From NCBI RefSeq assembly GCF_001494595.1, contig NZ_LN929908.1:2455716-2519715 (forward strand): a DNA stretch of 64,000 bases, read 5' to 3'. This document shows positions 1 through 8,011 of the stretch, in pieces. The stretch is from Mycobacterium sp. M26. GTDB taxonomy: Bacteria > Actinomycetota > Actinomycetes > Mycobacteriales > Mycobacteriaceae. Every line of letters starts with the position of its first letter. The stretch's first letter is position 1. Under the pieces are notes generated by a model. That model was not told the DNA's origin, ran no database searches, and worked only from the letters and a program-made list of their open reading frames with translations. A program made the translations under genes and the position numbers.

Positions 1-678
1 TCCTTGGTGCGCGGATCACCACCGCACACCGTGGCGGCCACCGCATCCAAACGCTGGTCGAGGGCGGCGGCCTCCACCGACCCCACCCGCCCATCAAGCT
101 TGGCCGTGCCATCCCCGCTATCCCACACCGACACATGCCGGTCCTCGCGGCGCTCCCGGGAGCGGCGCACCGCATCCCGGTCATGGCGGGCCACCACCCG
201 ATCAATCTCGGTATCCACCCGGCCCCGCGACATCGACGGCCAGCGCGCCACCCGGGCCGCCAACTCCGCGTCGACCGCCGCCATCACCGCCTCATCAGTG
301 ATGCACTCGGTGCGAAACACGATCGCCGCGAACACACCCAGATCGATCTCCCCGGCCTCGAACACCGCCGACACCGCCGGCAACCGCAGCATCGCCGTCG
401 CATAACTCATCACGCTGCCGGCCTTGGCCAGACTCACCCGCAACGCCGCGGCCAACTCCGCCCCAACCGCCGCCCAGGTATCCACCGCCCACTGCGCACG
501 CTCCCCACGCTGCTCACGACGCATCTCAAAGAGCTCACACACCGCCCGCAACCGCGCCGCCGCCGCCCGATTCTCCGACCGGGTCCCCCCCAATCCGGGC
601 CATCACCGCCTCAGAAGCCGCCGACACCGGCGGCTCCCAATACTCGTGATACCCCGAACCGAACATACGTTCGAACAT
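1..678 (-). pseudogene. DUF222 / 13E12-repeat-type protein, frameshifted and cut by the window edge
   Basis: The minus strand encodes the N-terminal part of a DUF222 protein, a multicopy actinobacterial family usually followed by an HNH nuclease domain. The ATG at 678 opens MFERMFGSGYHEYWEPP, then a run of seven G (plus-strand C 585-591) shifts the frame and TGA follows at 537-535. One base fewer would continue without a stop to the window edge, through family-typical segments such as NRAAAARLRAVCELF, LPAVSAVFEAGEIDLGVF and TDEAVMAAVDAELAARVARW. So it is a homopolymer frameshift (true mutation or read error) in an otherwise intact gene. A start at a TTG inside the G tract region would be an alternative. 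Its C-terminus, and any HNH domain, lie outside the window. It sits directly downstream of lgt on the same strand. Confidence 0.65.
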
Positions 679-729
679 ACCCCACCCACCGACAAGATCT
701 AGTTGCGGTGGATCGGAGGGATCGCGGGC

Positions 730-2247
730 TTAATCCCGGCGGATCTCGACACCCCAGAGGACGCGGCGCACAGTCGCACCGAAGCTGCGGCGCTGGACGG
801 CAGGCTCAGCGGCGGGCGCCGCTGCAGGCTCCGGCTCGGGCTCGGGCTCGGGCTCAGCTTCCGGCTCAGGCTCCGCTTCGGCCTCAGGTTCCGGCTCTGC
901 CTCCGGCTCCGCTTCAGCCTCCGGCTCAGGCTCGGCTTCACCCTCCGGCTCAGGCTCGGGTTCAATCTCAGGCTCGAGTTCCGCCTTAACCTCGGGCTCG
1001 GGCTCCGCTGCGGCCGCGGACTCGGCTTCCGGCTCTGTCTCGGCTTCAGCCTCCGGCTCGGCTTCTGCCTCAAGCTCGGGCTCGGACTCGACTTCAGCCT
1101 CAGGCTCCGCTTCGGCCTCCGCCTCAGGCTCGGGCTCGGCTTCGGCCTCGGGTTCCGGTTCTGGCTCGGCTTCGGCCGCAGACTCAGCTACAGCCTCAGG
1201 CTTGGCCTCAGCCGCCGCCTCAGGCTCAGCCTCCGCCTCGTCGACATCGCCGACGGCCTGGGCATCCTCGGCCTCATGCTCACCCGCGACGCTCGCGGCA
1301 GCGACGATGCCGCTGCCCTTTGCGGCCGCGACCAACTCTTCGGCAAGCTCCTCGACCGGGCTCTCCTCAAGATCGGTCTGGTTACCGCCGAGGGTGGCCG
1401 GATCTTCACGGCCCTTTGGCGCCAACATGATGTAAACCACCGCGCCGATGAACACGAACACCGAGGTGAACGAGTTCACCCGGATTCCGGCGATATGCGT
1501 GGCGGTGTCGTCGCGCAGCAGCTCGACCCAGAACCGGCCAACGCAATACCCGGCGACATACAAGGCGAACAACCGCCCGTGGCCCAGCTTGAACCGCTTA
1601 TCGGCCCACAGCAGGAGCACGAATACGAGCAGGTTCCACAGCAGTTCGTAGAGGAACGTCGGCTGCACGACAGCGGCCACCTGGCCGGTGGAAACCCCGT
1701 CGAGGGAGTGCACGTCGACCATGCCCGACGAGTCGCGCCGGTAGAAGATCTCCATCCCCCACGGCAGCGTCGTCTCGCGCCCGTACAGCTCCTGATTGAA
1801 GTAGTTGCCGAGCCGGCCGATCGCCTGCGCCAGGATGATGCCCGGTGCAATCGCGTCACCGAAGGCCGGCAGCGGAATCCCCCTGCGGCGGCACGCAATC
1901 CAGGCACCGACGCCGCCGAGTGCCACCGCACCCCAGATACCGAGGCCGCCGTCCCAGATGCGCAGCGCCGCGCCGATTCCGGCGCCACCTTCACCGAAGT
2001 ACGTCCGCCAGTCCGTCATCAGGTGATACAGCCGGCCACCGATCAGACCGAACGGCACCGCCCAGAGCGCGATGTCGTAGATGACGCCACGCTCGCCACC
2101 GCGGGCCTCCCAGCGGCGATCACCGATGACCAACGCCGCGATGATGCCCGCGATGATGCACAGCGCGTACGCGCGGATCGGGATCGGACCCAGGTGCCAG
2201 ACACCCTGAGACGGGCTCGGGAAATAGGCCAGCACAGTCGTCGTCAC
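730..2247 (-). CDS. lgt: Prolipoprotein diacylglyceryl transferase with long acidic tail
   Basis: Membrane enzyme that moves a diacylglyceryl group from phosphatidylglycerol to the lipobox cysteine of prolipoproteins. The first ~290 residues carry the family's membrane segments and the signature region GRLGNYFNQELYG. The last ~190 residues are a low-complexity tail made almost only of Glu, Pro and Ala (EPEAEAEPEP-type repeats), ending in a short basic stretch (VQRRSFGATVRRVLW). The enzyme family is normally about 270-300 residues, so the tail is an addition; mycobacterial Lgt proteins often have such tails, but this one is long. GTG start overlaps the trpA stop (GTGA), making it the last gene of the trp unit. 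Upstream neighbours are Trp genes; LspA, the next enzyme of the pathway, is encoded at 51911-52498. Confidence 0.96.
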   Translation of the reverse strand: MTTTVLAYFPSPSQGVWHLGPIPIRAYALCIIAGIIAALVIGDRRWEARGGERGVIYDIALWAVPFGLIGGRLYHLMTDWRTYFGEGGAGIGAALRIWDGGLGIWGAVALGGVGAWIACRRRGIPLPAFGDAIAPGIILAQAIGRLGNYFNQELYGRETTLPWGMEIFYRRDSSGMVDVHSLDGVSTGQVAAVVQPTFLYELLWNLLVFVLLLWADKRFKLGHGRLFALYVAGYCVGRFWVELLRDDTATHIAGIRVNSFTSVFVFIGAVVYIMLAPKGREDPATLGGNQTDLEESPVEELAEELVAAAKGSGIVAAASVAGEHEAEDAQAVGDVDEAEAEPEAAAEAKPEAVAESAAEAEPEPEPEAEAEPEPEAEAEAEPEAEVESEPELEAEAEPEAEAETEPEAESAAAAEPEPEVKAELEPEIEPEPEPEGEAEPEPEAEAEPEAEPEPEAEAEPEPEAEPEPEPEPEPAAAPAAEPAVQRRSFGATVRRVLWGVEIRRD

Positions 2248-3056
2248 GAAGCAGGCACCTTCTGTCGCACACCAACGGCCAACTCTTCGGTCAGCGCCCG
2301 CACCGCCGAAACCCCGTCGGTCAGCGCCGACACCAACGCGGATCCGACGATCACCCCGTCGGCGAACGCTGCGATCTCGGCGGCCTGCTCACGCGAGCGC
2401 ACACCCAGACCCACTCCGACCGGGATGTCCGAGACTTCCTTCACCCGGTGCACGAGCTCCGGCGCGGCGCTCGACACGACGTCACGCGCACCGGTCACAC
2501 CCATCGTCGACGCGGCGTAGACGAATCCGCGGCAGGCCTGCACCGTGCGCGCCAGCCGCTCCGGCGTCGATGACGGCGCCACCAGGAAGATCCGGTCGAG
2601 GTTATGGGCCTCGGACGCGGCGAACCACTCGTCGGCCTCGTCGGGGATCAGGTCGGGGGTGATCATGCCCAGTCCCCCGGCCGACGCCAGGTCCCGAGCC
2701 CAAGCCTCAATGCCGTAGTGCAGCATCAGGTTCCAGTACGTCATGACCACCGGGCTGCCGCCCGCGGCGCTGATCGCCTCGACCGCGCGCAGCGAATCAC
2801 GGACCCGGACGCCACCCTGCAACGCGGCTTCGGTCGCCGTCGCGATGACGGGGCCGTCCATCCCGGGATCGGAGTACGGAACCCCGACTTCGATGATGTC
2901 GCAACCAGATTCGGTCATCGCCACCATGGCCTCGATGGACGTCTCGACGTCCGGGTAGCCGGTCGGCAGATACCCGATCAGAGCGGCCCGGCCGTCGGCG
3001 CGGCAGGCATCGAACACCGAACCGAGCCGCCCCGGCTGGCTGTGCTGAACGGTCAC
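2244..3056 (-). CDS. trpA: Tryptophan synthase alpha chain
   Basis: Cleaves indole-3-glycerol phosphate to indole and glyceraldehyde-3-phosphate and passes indole to TrpB through a tunnel. TIM-barrel signatures are clear: ALIGYLPTGYPD, the catalytic Glu in CDIIEVGVPYSDP, the catalytic Asp in the LPTGYPD loop, and GFVYAASTMGVTG near the phosphate site. About 270 residues, the normal size. The frame is open to an earlier start at 3095, but the GTG at 3056-3054 overlaps the trpB stop (GTGA) and gives an N-terminus like that of M. tuberculosis TrpA, so I chose it. Cotranscribed with trpB and lgt. Confidence 0.96.
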   Translation of the reverse strand: MTVQHSQPGRLGSVFDACRADGRAALIGYLPTGYPDVETSIEAMVAMTESGCDIIEVGVPYSDPGMDGPVIATATEAALQGGVRVRDSLRAVEAISAAGGSPVVMTYWNLMLHYGIEAWARDLASAGGLGMITPDLIPDEADEWFAASEAHNLDRIFLVAPSSTPERLARTVQACRGFVYAASTMGVTGARDVVSSAAPELVHRVKEVSDIPVGVGLGVRSREQAAEIAAFADGVIVGSALVSALTDGVSAVRALTEELAVGVRQKVPAS

Positions 3057-4324
3057 GAGTCCCCCTTGGCCGGGCCGTCCATCAACCCGAACCACTTGGC
3101 TGCCGTTTCGACGTCCTTGTCACCGCGACCCGAGAGGTTGACCAGGACGATCGAGCCGGTGCCCAACTCTGCCGCCAGCTTCACCGCACCAGCCACCGCG
3201 TGCGCCGACTCGATGGCCGGGATGATGCCCTCCATCCGGCACAGCAGCCGGAAGGCGTCCATGGCCTCGACATCGGTGATCGGGTAGTACTCGGTGCGGC
3301 CGATGTCCTTGAGGAACGCGTGCTCAGGACCGACGCCGGGGTAGTCCAAACCGGCTGAGATCGAATGGGATTCGATGGTCTGGCCGTCCTCGTTCTGCAG
3401 CAGATACGAGTACGAACCCTGGAACGCGCCTTTCGTGCCACCGGTGAAAGTGGCTGCGTGCCTACCGGTTTCCACACCGTCGCCGGCCGCCTCGTAGCCG
3501 ACCAGGCGAACAGCCGGATCGTCGATGAACGCGTGGAAGATGCCGATGGCATTGGAGCCGCCACCGACGCACGCGGTCACCGCATCCGGCAACCGGCCGG
3601 CCTGGGCCAGCATCTGGGTGCGGGCTTCCAAGCCGATGACGCGCTGGAAGTCGCGCACCATCAGCGGGAACGGGTGCGGGCCGGCCGCGGTGCCGAAGCA
3701 GTAGTAGGTCTCGTCGGCGTTGGTAACCCAGTCCCGGAACGCGTCGTTGATGGCGTCCTTCAGGGTCTTGGATCCGGACTCCACCGACACCACCTCGGCA
3801 CCGAGCAGGCGCATCCGCGCCACGTTCAGCGCCTGGCGCGCGGTGTCCACCGCGCCCATGTAGATCACGCACTCCAGACCCAGCAGCGCGCACGCCGTCG
3901 CCGTGGCCACACCGTGCTGGCCGGCGCCGGTCTCGGCGATCACCCGGGTCTTGCCCATCTGCTTGGCCAGCAGCGCCTGACCGAGCACGTTGTTGATCTT
4001 GTGCGAGCCGGTGTGGTTGAGGTCTTCGCGCTTGAGGAAGATGCGCGCCCCACCGACGTGCTCGGACAGCCGGACCGCCTCATACAGCGGCGACGGGCGC
4101 CCCGCGTAGTGGGTCTGCAGGTTGTCGAGCCGGTCCAGGAACGCCTGATCGGTGCGGGCCTTCTCGTAGGCCGCGGTCACCTCTTCGATGACCGCCATCA
4201 GCGCCTCGGGGACATACCGTCCGCCGAACACCCCAAAATGGCCGCGGGCATCGGGATCGTGGGTGGTGGGCTCGGCGACGGCCGCACTGGTACGCGGCAC
4301 GTTCGGAGTCGAGATGTCAGCCAC
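3053..4324 (-). CDS. trpB: Tryptophan synthase beta chain
   Basis: PLP enzyme that condenses indole with L-serine to L-tryptophan, partner of TrpA. The PLP lysine is K109 in the segment LNHTGSHKINN; the phosphate-binding glycine loop is GGGSNAIG near residue 250, and the monovalent-cation/COMM region and C-terminal SGRGDKD are intact. 423 residues, a normal length with the short N-terminal extension usual in mycobacteria. It overlaps trpA by 4 bp and starts 3 bp after the trpC stop, so trpC-trpB-trpA-lgt form one transcription unit. Confidence 0.97.
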   Translation of the reverse strand: MADISTPNVPRTSAAVAEPTTHDPDARGHFGVFGGRYVPEALMAVIEEVTAAYEKARTDQAFLDRLDNLQTHYAGRPSPLYEAVRLSEHVGGARIFLKREDLNHTGSHKINNVLGQALLAKQMGKTRVIAETGAGQHGVATATACALLGLECVIYMGAVDTARQALNVARMRLLGAEVVSVESGSKTLKDAINDAFRDWVTNADETYYCFGTAAGPHPFPLMVRDFQRVIGLEARTQMLAQAGRLPDAVTACVGGGSNAIGIFHAFIDDPAVRLVGYEAAGDGVETGRHAATFTGGTKGAFQGSYSYLLQNEDGQTIESHSISAGLDYPGVGPEHAFLKDIGRTEYYPITDVEAMDAFRLLCRMEGIIPAIESAHAVAGAVKLAAELGTGSIVLVNLSGRGDKDVETAAKWFGLMDGPAKGDS

Positions 4325-4327
4325 GAC

Positions 4328-5146
4328 TCAGCGGGCGGGTTTGGGGCAGGACGGATGGGCTCCCGCAGTCACCAGGTCAGCCACCGCACCACGGGGATCC
4401 CCGCTGGTGACCAGACCTTCGCCGACCAGCACCGCGTCGGCGCCGGCACCGGCGTAGGCCAGCAGGTCGGCGGTGCCGCGCACGCCGGACTCGGCGACGC
4501 GGATGATGTCCGACGGCAAGCCCGGCGCGATCCGCGCGAAGCAGTCCCGGTCCACTTCCAGCGTCTTGAGGTCGCGGGCGTTGACACCGATGACCTTGGC
4601 CCCGGCCTGCAACGCCCGGTCCGCCTCCTCCTCGGTGTGCACCTCGACCAGAGCCGTCATGCCGAGGGATTCGGTGCGCTCCAGCATCGACTCCAGCGCC
4701 GGCTGCTCGAGGGCCGCGACGATCAGGAGCAGCATGTCCGCGCCGTGCGCGCGGGCCTCATGGATCTGGTACGGCCGGACGATGAAGTCCTTGCGCAGCA
4801 CCGGAATTCTGACCGCCGCACGCACCGCGTCGAGGTCGGCGAGCGACCCGTGGAAACGGCGCTCCTCAGTGAGCACGCTGATCACCCGGGCGCCGCCGCT
4901 CTGATAGGCGCGGGCCAATTCGGCCGGGTCTGCGATGTTGGCCAGCTGGCCGCGTGACGGGCTGGCGCGCTTGACTTCCGCGATGACCGCGATCCCCGGC
5001 GCGCGCAGTGCCGCAAGCACGTCGAGCGGGGCGGGGGCGGACTCGGCGGCTGCCTTGACCTCGTCGAGGCTCACAATGGCCTCGCGGGCGGCAACGTCAG
5101 CGCGGACTCCCTCGATGATGGAGTCGAGCACGGTTGCCGAACTCAT
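4328..5146 (-). CDS. trpC: Indole-3-glycerol phosphate synthase
   Basis: Closes the indole ring: converts carboxyphenylaminodeoxyribulose phosphate to indole-3-glycerol phosphate in the cytoplasm. Signatures: AEVKRASPSRG (catalytic Lys of the E-V-K-x-x-S-P motif), VLRKDFIV, GVNARDLKTLEVD and VAESGV. The frame runs upstream to 5284, but the ATG at 5146 gives the family N-terminus (MSSATVLDSIIEGVRADVA) and is preceded by AAGGGA at a suitable distance, making 272 residues. The 80 bp between it and the upstream membrane-protein gene contain no recognisable feature apart from a possible TACCCT -10 box. Confidence 0.96.
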   Translation of the reverse strand: MSSATVLDSIIEGVRADVAAREAIVSLDEVKAAAESAPAPLDVLAALRAPGIAVIAEVKRASPSRGQLANIADPAELARAYQSGGARVISVLTEERRFHGSLADLDAVRAAVRIPVLRKDFIVRPYQIHEARAHGADMLLLIVAALEQPALESMLERTESLGMTALVEVHTEEEADRALQAGAKVIGVNARDLKTLEVDRDCFARIAPGLPSDIIRVAESGVRGTADLLAYAGAGADAVLVGEGLVTSGDPRGAVADLVTAGAHPSCPKPAR

Positions 5147-5226
5147 GCCAGTCGGGTCCCTTCTTGCCGGTTCTGACCGTGACATTGATGTCCGTGAAAG
5201 GGTAGCCGCTCCATACGTGTCACCCG

Positions 5227-5808
5227 TCACCGACCCTCGGTGTTGGACTCGGTCGGATCGTGGCCCTCGTCGAGGGCATCCCACATGGTCCGCTCCGACA
5301 CTTCCCCGCCCTCGGCGACCGTTCGTCGCGCTCCCGGAGCGGCGTACTTGGCGGCCGCCTGCCGGGCGGTGCCCGCTGAGCGCATCATCAGCACAGCGGC
5401 CAGTAGCGTGCAGGCGGCAGCCGCCAGCGTCACCACGGCGCCCAGAGAGTGCCGCTCACTGCCCACCAGGGACGCCACCGGCACCTGCGCCAGCTCCGCG
5501 GCGCGCGGCGCGATATCGGGCATCACGATCAAGCTGACACCCAGATAACCCAGCACCAGGCTCACCGCCGCCACCAGCACCGCAACCACCCGCAGGCCCC
5601 AGCCGTGCACGGCCAGGCCGGCCACCGCGGCGGCCAGCAGCAACACCGCCATCGGCACCAGGGCGTTCGACCACGTCGCCCCGTTCAGGGTCGACGTTTT
5701 GGGCTGGCCGAGGCCGTCGGACGACGTGATCGCCGCCCACGGCAGTCGCGAGGCCACCCACAGGCCGATCGCCGAGATGACCAACAGCAGCTGCCCGATC
5801 CGGATCAC
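5227..5808 (-). CDS. Trp-region conserved membrane protein (TIGR02234 type)
   Basis: Actinobacterial membrane protein always found between trpE and trpC; the M. tuberculosis counterpart is Rv1610. Four hydrophobic segments are visible (about residues 3-20, 50-68, 73-95 and 122-141) and the C-terminal ~50 residues are polar and cytoplasmic-looking. A WSNALVPMAVLLLAAA segment is characteristic. The start overlaps the trpE stop by 4 bp, so it is translationally coupled to trpE. Function is unknown; a role in tryptophan or precursor transport or in anchoring the pathway has been inferred only from its conserved position. Confidence 0.88.
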   Translation of the reverse strand: MIRIGQLLLVISAIGLWVASRLPWAAITSSDGLGQPKTSTLNGATWSNALVPMAVLLLAAAVAGLAVHGWGLRVVAVLVAAVSLVLGYLGVSLIVMPDIAPRAAELAQVPVASLVGSERHSLGAVVTLAAAACTLLAAVLMMRSAGTARQAAAKYAAPGARRTVAEGGEVSERTMWDALDEGHDPTESNTEGR

Positions 5809-7325
5809 GGGGCGCCCAGGGTCTCGGCAGCGGCGATGGCGTTGAGCACCGCCTTGGCCTTGTTAGAGGCCTCGTTGTACTCGTAGGGCCCGTTGGAGTC
5901 CGCGACGACGCCGCCACCGGCCTGGACGTAGGCCGTCCCGTCCCGCATCAGGGCGGTGCGGATCGCGATCGCGAAGTCGGCGTTGCCGGCGAAGTCGAGG
6001 TAGCCGACCACCCCGCCGTAGAGCCCGCGACGGGTCTTCTCGACCTCCTCGATGAGCTCCATCGCCCGGACCTTCGGGGCGCCGGTGAGGGTGCCAGCCG
6101 GGAAGCACGCCGTGACCGCGTCCAGTGCGGTGCGGTGCTCGGCCAGCAGGCCGGTGACCGTCGACACCAGGTGCATGACGTGGCTGTAGCGCTCGATGTG
6201 GCTGTAGTCCTCGACCCGCACCGTGCCCGGCACGCACACCCGGCCGAGGTCGTTGCGGCCCAGATCGACGAGCATCAGGTGCTCGGCGCGTTCCTTCTCG
6301 TCGGACAGCAGTTCCTTTTCCAGCAGCTGGTCTTCCTCTTCGGTCTGGCCGCGCCACCGGGTCCCGGCGATGGGATGTGTTGTGGCCCAACCGTCCTGCA
6401 CTGTCACCAGCGCCTCGGGGCTGGAGCCGACGATCGAAAAAGCCGTTCCGCCAGACTCATTCGGAATCTGCAGCAGGTACATGTAGGGGCTCGGGTTGGT
6501 CACCCGCAGCATCCGGTAGACGTCGATCGGGTCGACGTCGGTGTCCATCTCGAAGCGCTGCGAAGGCACCACCTGGAAGGCCTCGCCGGCCTCGATCTCC
6601 TTGACCAGACGCTCCACCACGGCGCTGTACTCCTCCAGCGTCCGCTGCGACCGCTGCCGGGGGGCGGGGCGGGAGAACGTGGCGACCGTGGACGGCAGCG
6701 GCTGACCGAGCGCCTCGGTCATCACGTCGAGGCGGGTGACGGCGTCGTCGTAGGCCCAGTCGACCCGTTCGTCGCTGCCATCCCAGTTGACCGCGTTGGC
6801 GATCAGGGTGATGGTGCCCTCGTGGTGGTCGACGGCGGCGATGTCGGTGGCCAGCAGGAGCAGCATGTCGGGCAGCCCGAGGTCGTCGACGACCAGTTCC
6901 GGCAGGCGCTCGAGGCGGCGGACGAAGTCGTAGGCGAAGAAGCCCACCATCCCGCCGGACAGCGGCGGCACACCGGCCAGCGGTCCGGTGGACAACAACT
7001 CGACGGTCTGACGCAGCGCCTGCAGCGGGTCACCGCCGGTGGGTGCACCCTTCGGCGTGGTCCCCAGCCATACCGCCTGGCCGTCGCGGACCGTCAGCGC
7101 CGAGGGCGCTCCGGCGCCGATGAACGACCACCGCGACCATGACCGGCCGTTCTCAGCAGACTCGAGCAGGAACGTTCCCGGGCGGTTGGCGGCCAGCTTT
7201 CGGTACGCCGACAGGGGTGTTTCGCTGTCGGCAAGCACCTTGCGGGTCACCGGCACCACGCGATGTTCGGCGGCCAGGACCCGGAACTCGTCGCGCGTGG
7301 TCGTGACGGCGAGGTTGGAATGCAC
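5805..7325 (-). CDS. trpE: Anthranilate synthase component I
   Basis: Converts chorismate and ammonia to anthranilate, the first committed step to tryptophan; needs a TrpG/PabA amidotransferase, which is not in this window. 506 residues. The chorismate-binding half is fully recognisable (GEAFQVVPSQRFE, NPSPYMYLL, LMLVDLGRNDLGRVC, CFPAGTLTGAPKVRAMELI, YEYNEASNKAKAVLNA) and the N-terminal half carries the LLESAE element involved in tryptophan feedback. The start is GTG, with a GGGAAG-like ribosome site upstream. Only 55 bp separate it from the divergent bcp gene, and I see no leader peptide or attenuator in that space. Confidence 0.96.
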   Translation of the reverse strand: MHSNLAVTTTRDEFRVLAAEHRVVPVTRKVLADSETPLSAYRKLAANRPGTFLLESAENGRSWSRWSFIGAGAPSALTVRDGQAVWLGTTPKGAPTGGDPLQALRQTVELLSTGPLAGVPPLSGGMVGFFAYDFVRRLERLPELVVDDLGLPDMLLLLATDIAAVDHHEGTITLIANAVNWDGSDERVDWAYDDAVTRLDVMTEALGQPLPSTVATFSRPAPRQRSQRTLEEYSAVVERLVKEIEAGEAFQVVPSQRFEMDTDVDPIDVYRMLRVTNPSPYMYLLQIPNESGGTAFSIVGSSPEALVTVQDGWATTHPIAGTRWRGQTEEEDQLLEKELLSDEKERAEHLMLVDLGRNDLGRVCVPGTVRVEDYSHIERYSHVMHLVSTVTGLLAEHRTALDAVTACFPAGTLTGAPKVRAMELIEEVEKTRRGLYGGVVGYLDFAGNADFAIAIRTALMRDGTAYVQAGGGVVADSNGPYEYNEASNKAKAVLNAIAAAETLGAP

Positions 7326-7366
7326 GGCTACATCTTCCCAGACTCACCGCGTCTGATTTACCGGCG

Positions 7367-7372
7367 TAGCCT
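7367..7372 (+). promoter_or_regulatory. Predicted -10 box for leaderless bcp
   Basis: TAGCCT lies 8 bp before the bcp ATG and there is no ribosome-binding sequence between them, fitting a leaderless transcript that starts at or next to the ATG. No clear -35 is visible, as is usual in mycobacteria. Confidence 0.45.
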
Positions 7373-7380
7373 GGTCACCC

Positions 7381-7845
7381 ATGAAACGTGGTGACCGTGT
7401 AGCCGACTTCGAACTGCCGGACCAGACCGGCACTGTGCGCTCGCTGAGCAGCCTGCTCGCCGACGGGCCGATCGTGCTGTTCTTCTACCCCGCCGCGATG
7501 ACACCCGGATGTACCAAGGAGGCCTGTCACTTCCGGGACCTGGCATCGGAGTTCGCCGCCATGGGCGCCTCCCGGGTTGGCATCAGCACCGACGAGGTGG
7601 ACAAGCAGGCGAAGTTCGCCGAGTCGCAGCGCTTCGACTACCCGCTGCTCTCGGATGCCGACGGTGCGGTGGCCACGGCGTTCGGCGTCAAGCGCGGGCT
7701 GCTGGGCAAGTTCCTGCCCGTCAAGCGCACGACGTTCGTCATCGATACCGACCGCACCGTCCTGGAGGTCATCTCCAGCGAGGTCAACATGGACACCCAC
7801 GCCGACAAGGCGCTCGAGGTGCTGCGGGCCCGCAAGACGGCGTAG
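7381..7845 (+). CDS. bcp: Peroxiredoxin of the Bcp/PrxQ type
   Basis: Thiol peroxidase that reduces hydrogen peroxide and organic hydroperoxides in the cytoplasm. The 154-residue thioredoxin-fold protein has the peroxidatic motif TPGCTKEAC with Cp at C44 and the resolving cysteine five residues later at C49, the layout of the PrxQ/Bcp subgroup. FFYPAAMTPGC, the STDEVDKQAKFAE helix and the RTTFVID strand are all in place. Equivalent of M. tuberculosis bcpB (Rv1608c), which is likewise divergent from trpE. The 3' side is followed by an inverted repeat and a tandem repeat. Confidence 0.93.
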   Translation: MKRGDRVADFELPDQTGTVRSLSSLLADGPIVLFFYPAAMTPGCTKEACHFRDLASEFAAMGASRVGISTDEVDKQAKFAESQRFDYPLLSDADGAVATAFGVKRGLLGKFLPVKRTTFVIDTDRTVLEVISSEVNMDTHADKALEVLRARKTA

Positions 7846-7856
7846 AGCTGCCGCCC

Positions 7857-7909
7857 AGTGGCCACTTGCGTCACGCTTCGGCGCGTTTTGCGTGACGTAA
7901 CTGGCCACT
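7857..7909. repeat. Imperfect 20-bp inverted repeat after bcp
   Basis: Left arm AGTGGCCACTTGCGTCACGC (7857-7876) and right arm GCGTGACGTAACTGGCCACT (7890-7909) pair with two mismatches around a 13-base loop. It begins 12 bases after the bcp stop, so it could end bcp transcription; it lacks a following T run. Its right arm is duplicated in the tandem repeat at 7886-8011. Confidence 0.6.
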
Positions 7910-8011
7910 CGTGGCGGGGTGTGTGGCGGGGTGTGTGGGGCTCAGCGCTTTTGCGTGACGTAACTGGCCACTCGTGGCGGGGTGTGTGGCGGGGTGTGTG
8001 GGGCTCAGCGC
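7886..8011. repeat. Two exact tandem copies of a 63-bp unit
   Basis: Bases 7886-7948 and 7949-8011 are identical 63-bp copies. Each holds the GCGTGACGTAACTGGCCACT arm, then two GTGGCGGGGTGT blocks and ends CTCAGCGC. The second copy overlaps the stop codon (8007-8005, minus strand) of the LysR-like gene, so a duplicated stop-codon context lies downstream of that gene. This looks like a local duplication; whether the unit recurs elsewhere in the genome cannot be seen here. Confidence 0.9.

Noticed and set aside
1..989. Plus-strand open frames over the DUF222 region
   Set aside because: Arg/His/Pro-rich shadows of the minus-strand DUF222 gene.
831..1240. The repeat-rich DNA as a CRISPR or satellite array
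   Set aside because: There are no spacers; it is codon-level repetition encoding the acidic tail of Lgt.
703..2520. A 605-codon open frame on the plus strand across lgt and trpA
   Set aside because: It is the mirror of the Glu/Pro/Ala repeats of lgt (Leu/Arg/Gly strings) and has no family resemblance; the minus-strand genes are clear.
7326..7380. A tryptophan leader peptide or attenuator before trpE
   Set aside because: Only 55 bp to the divergent gene, no Trp codon run and no terminator-like stems.
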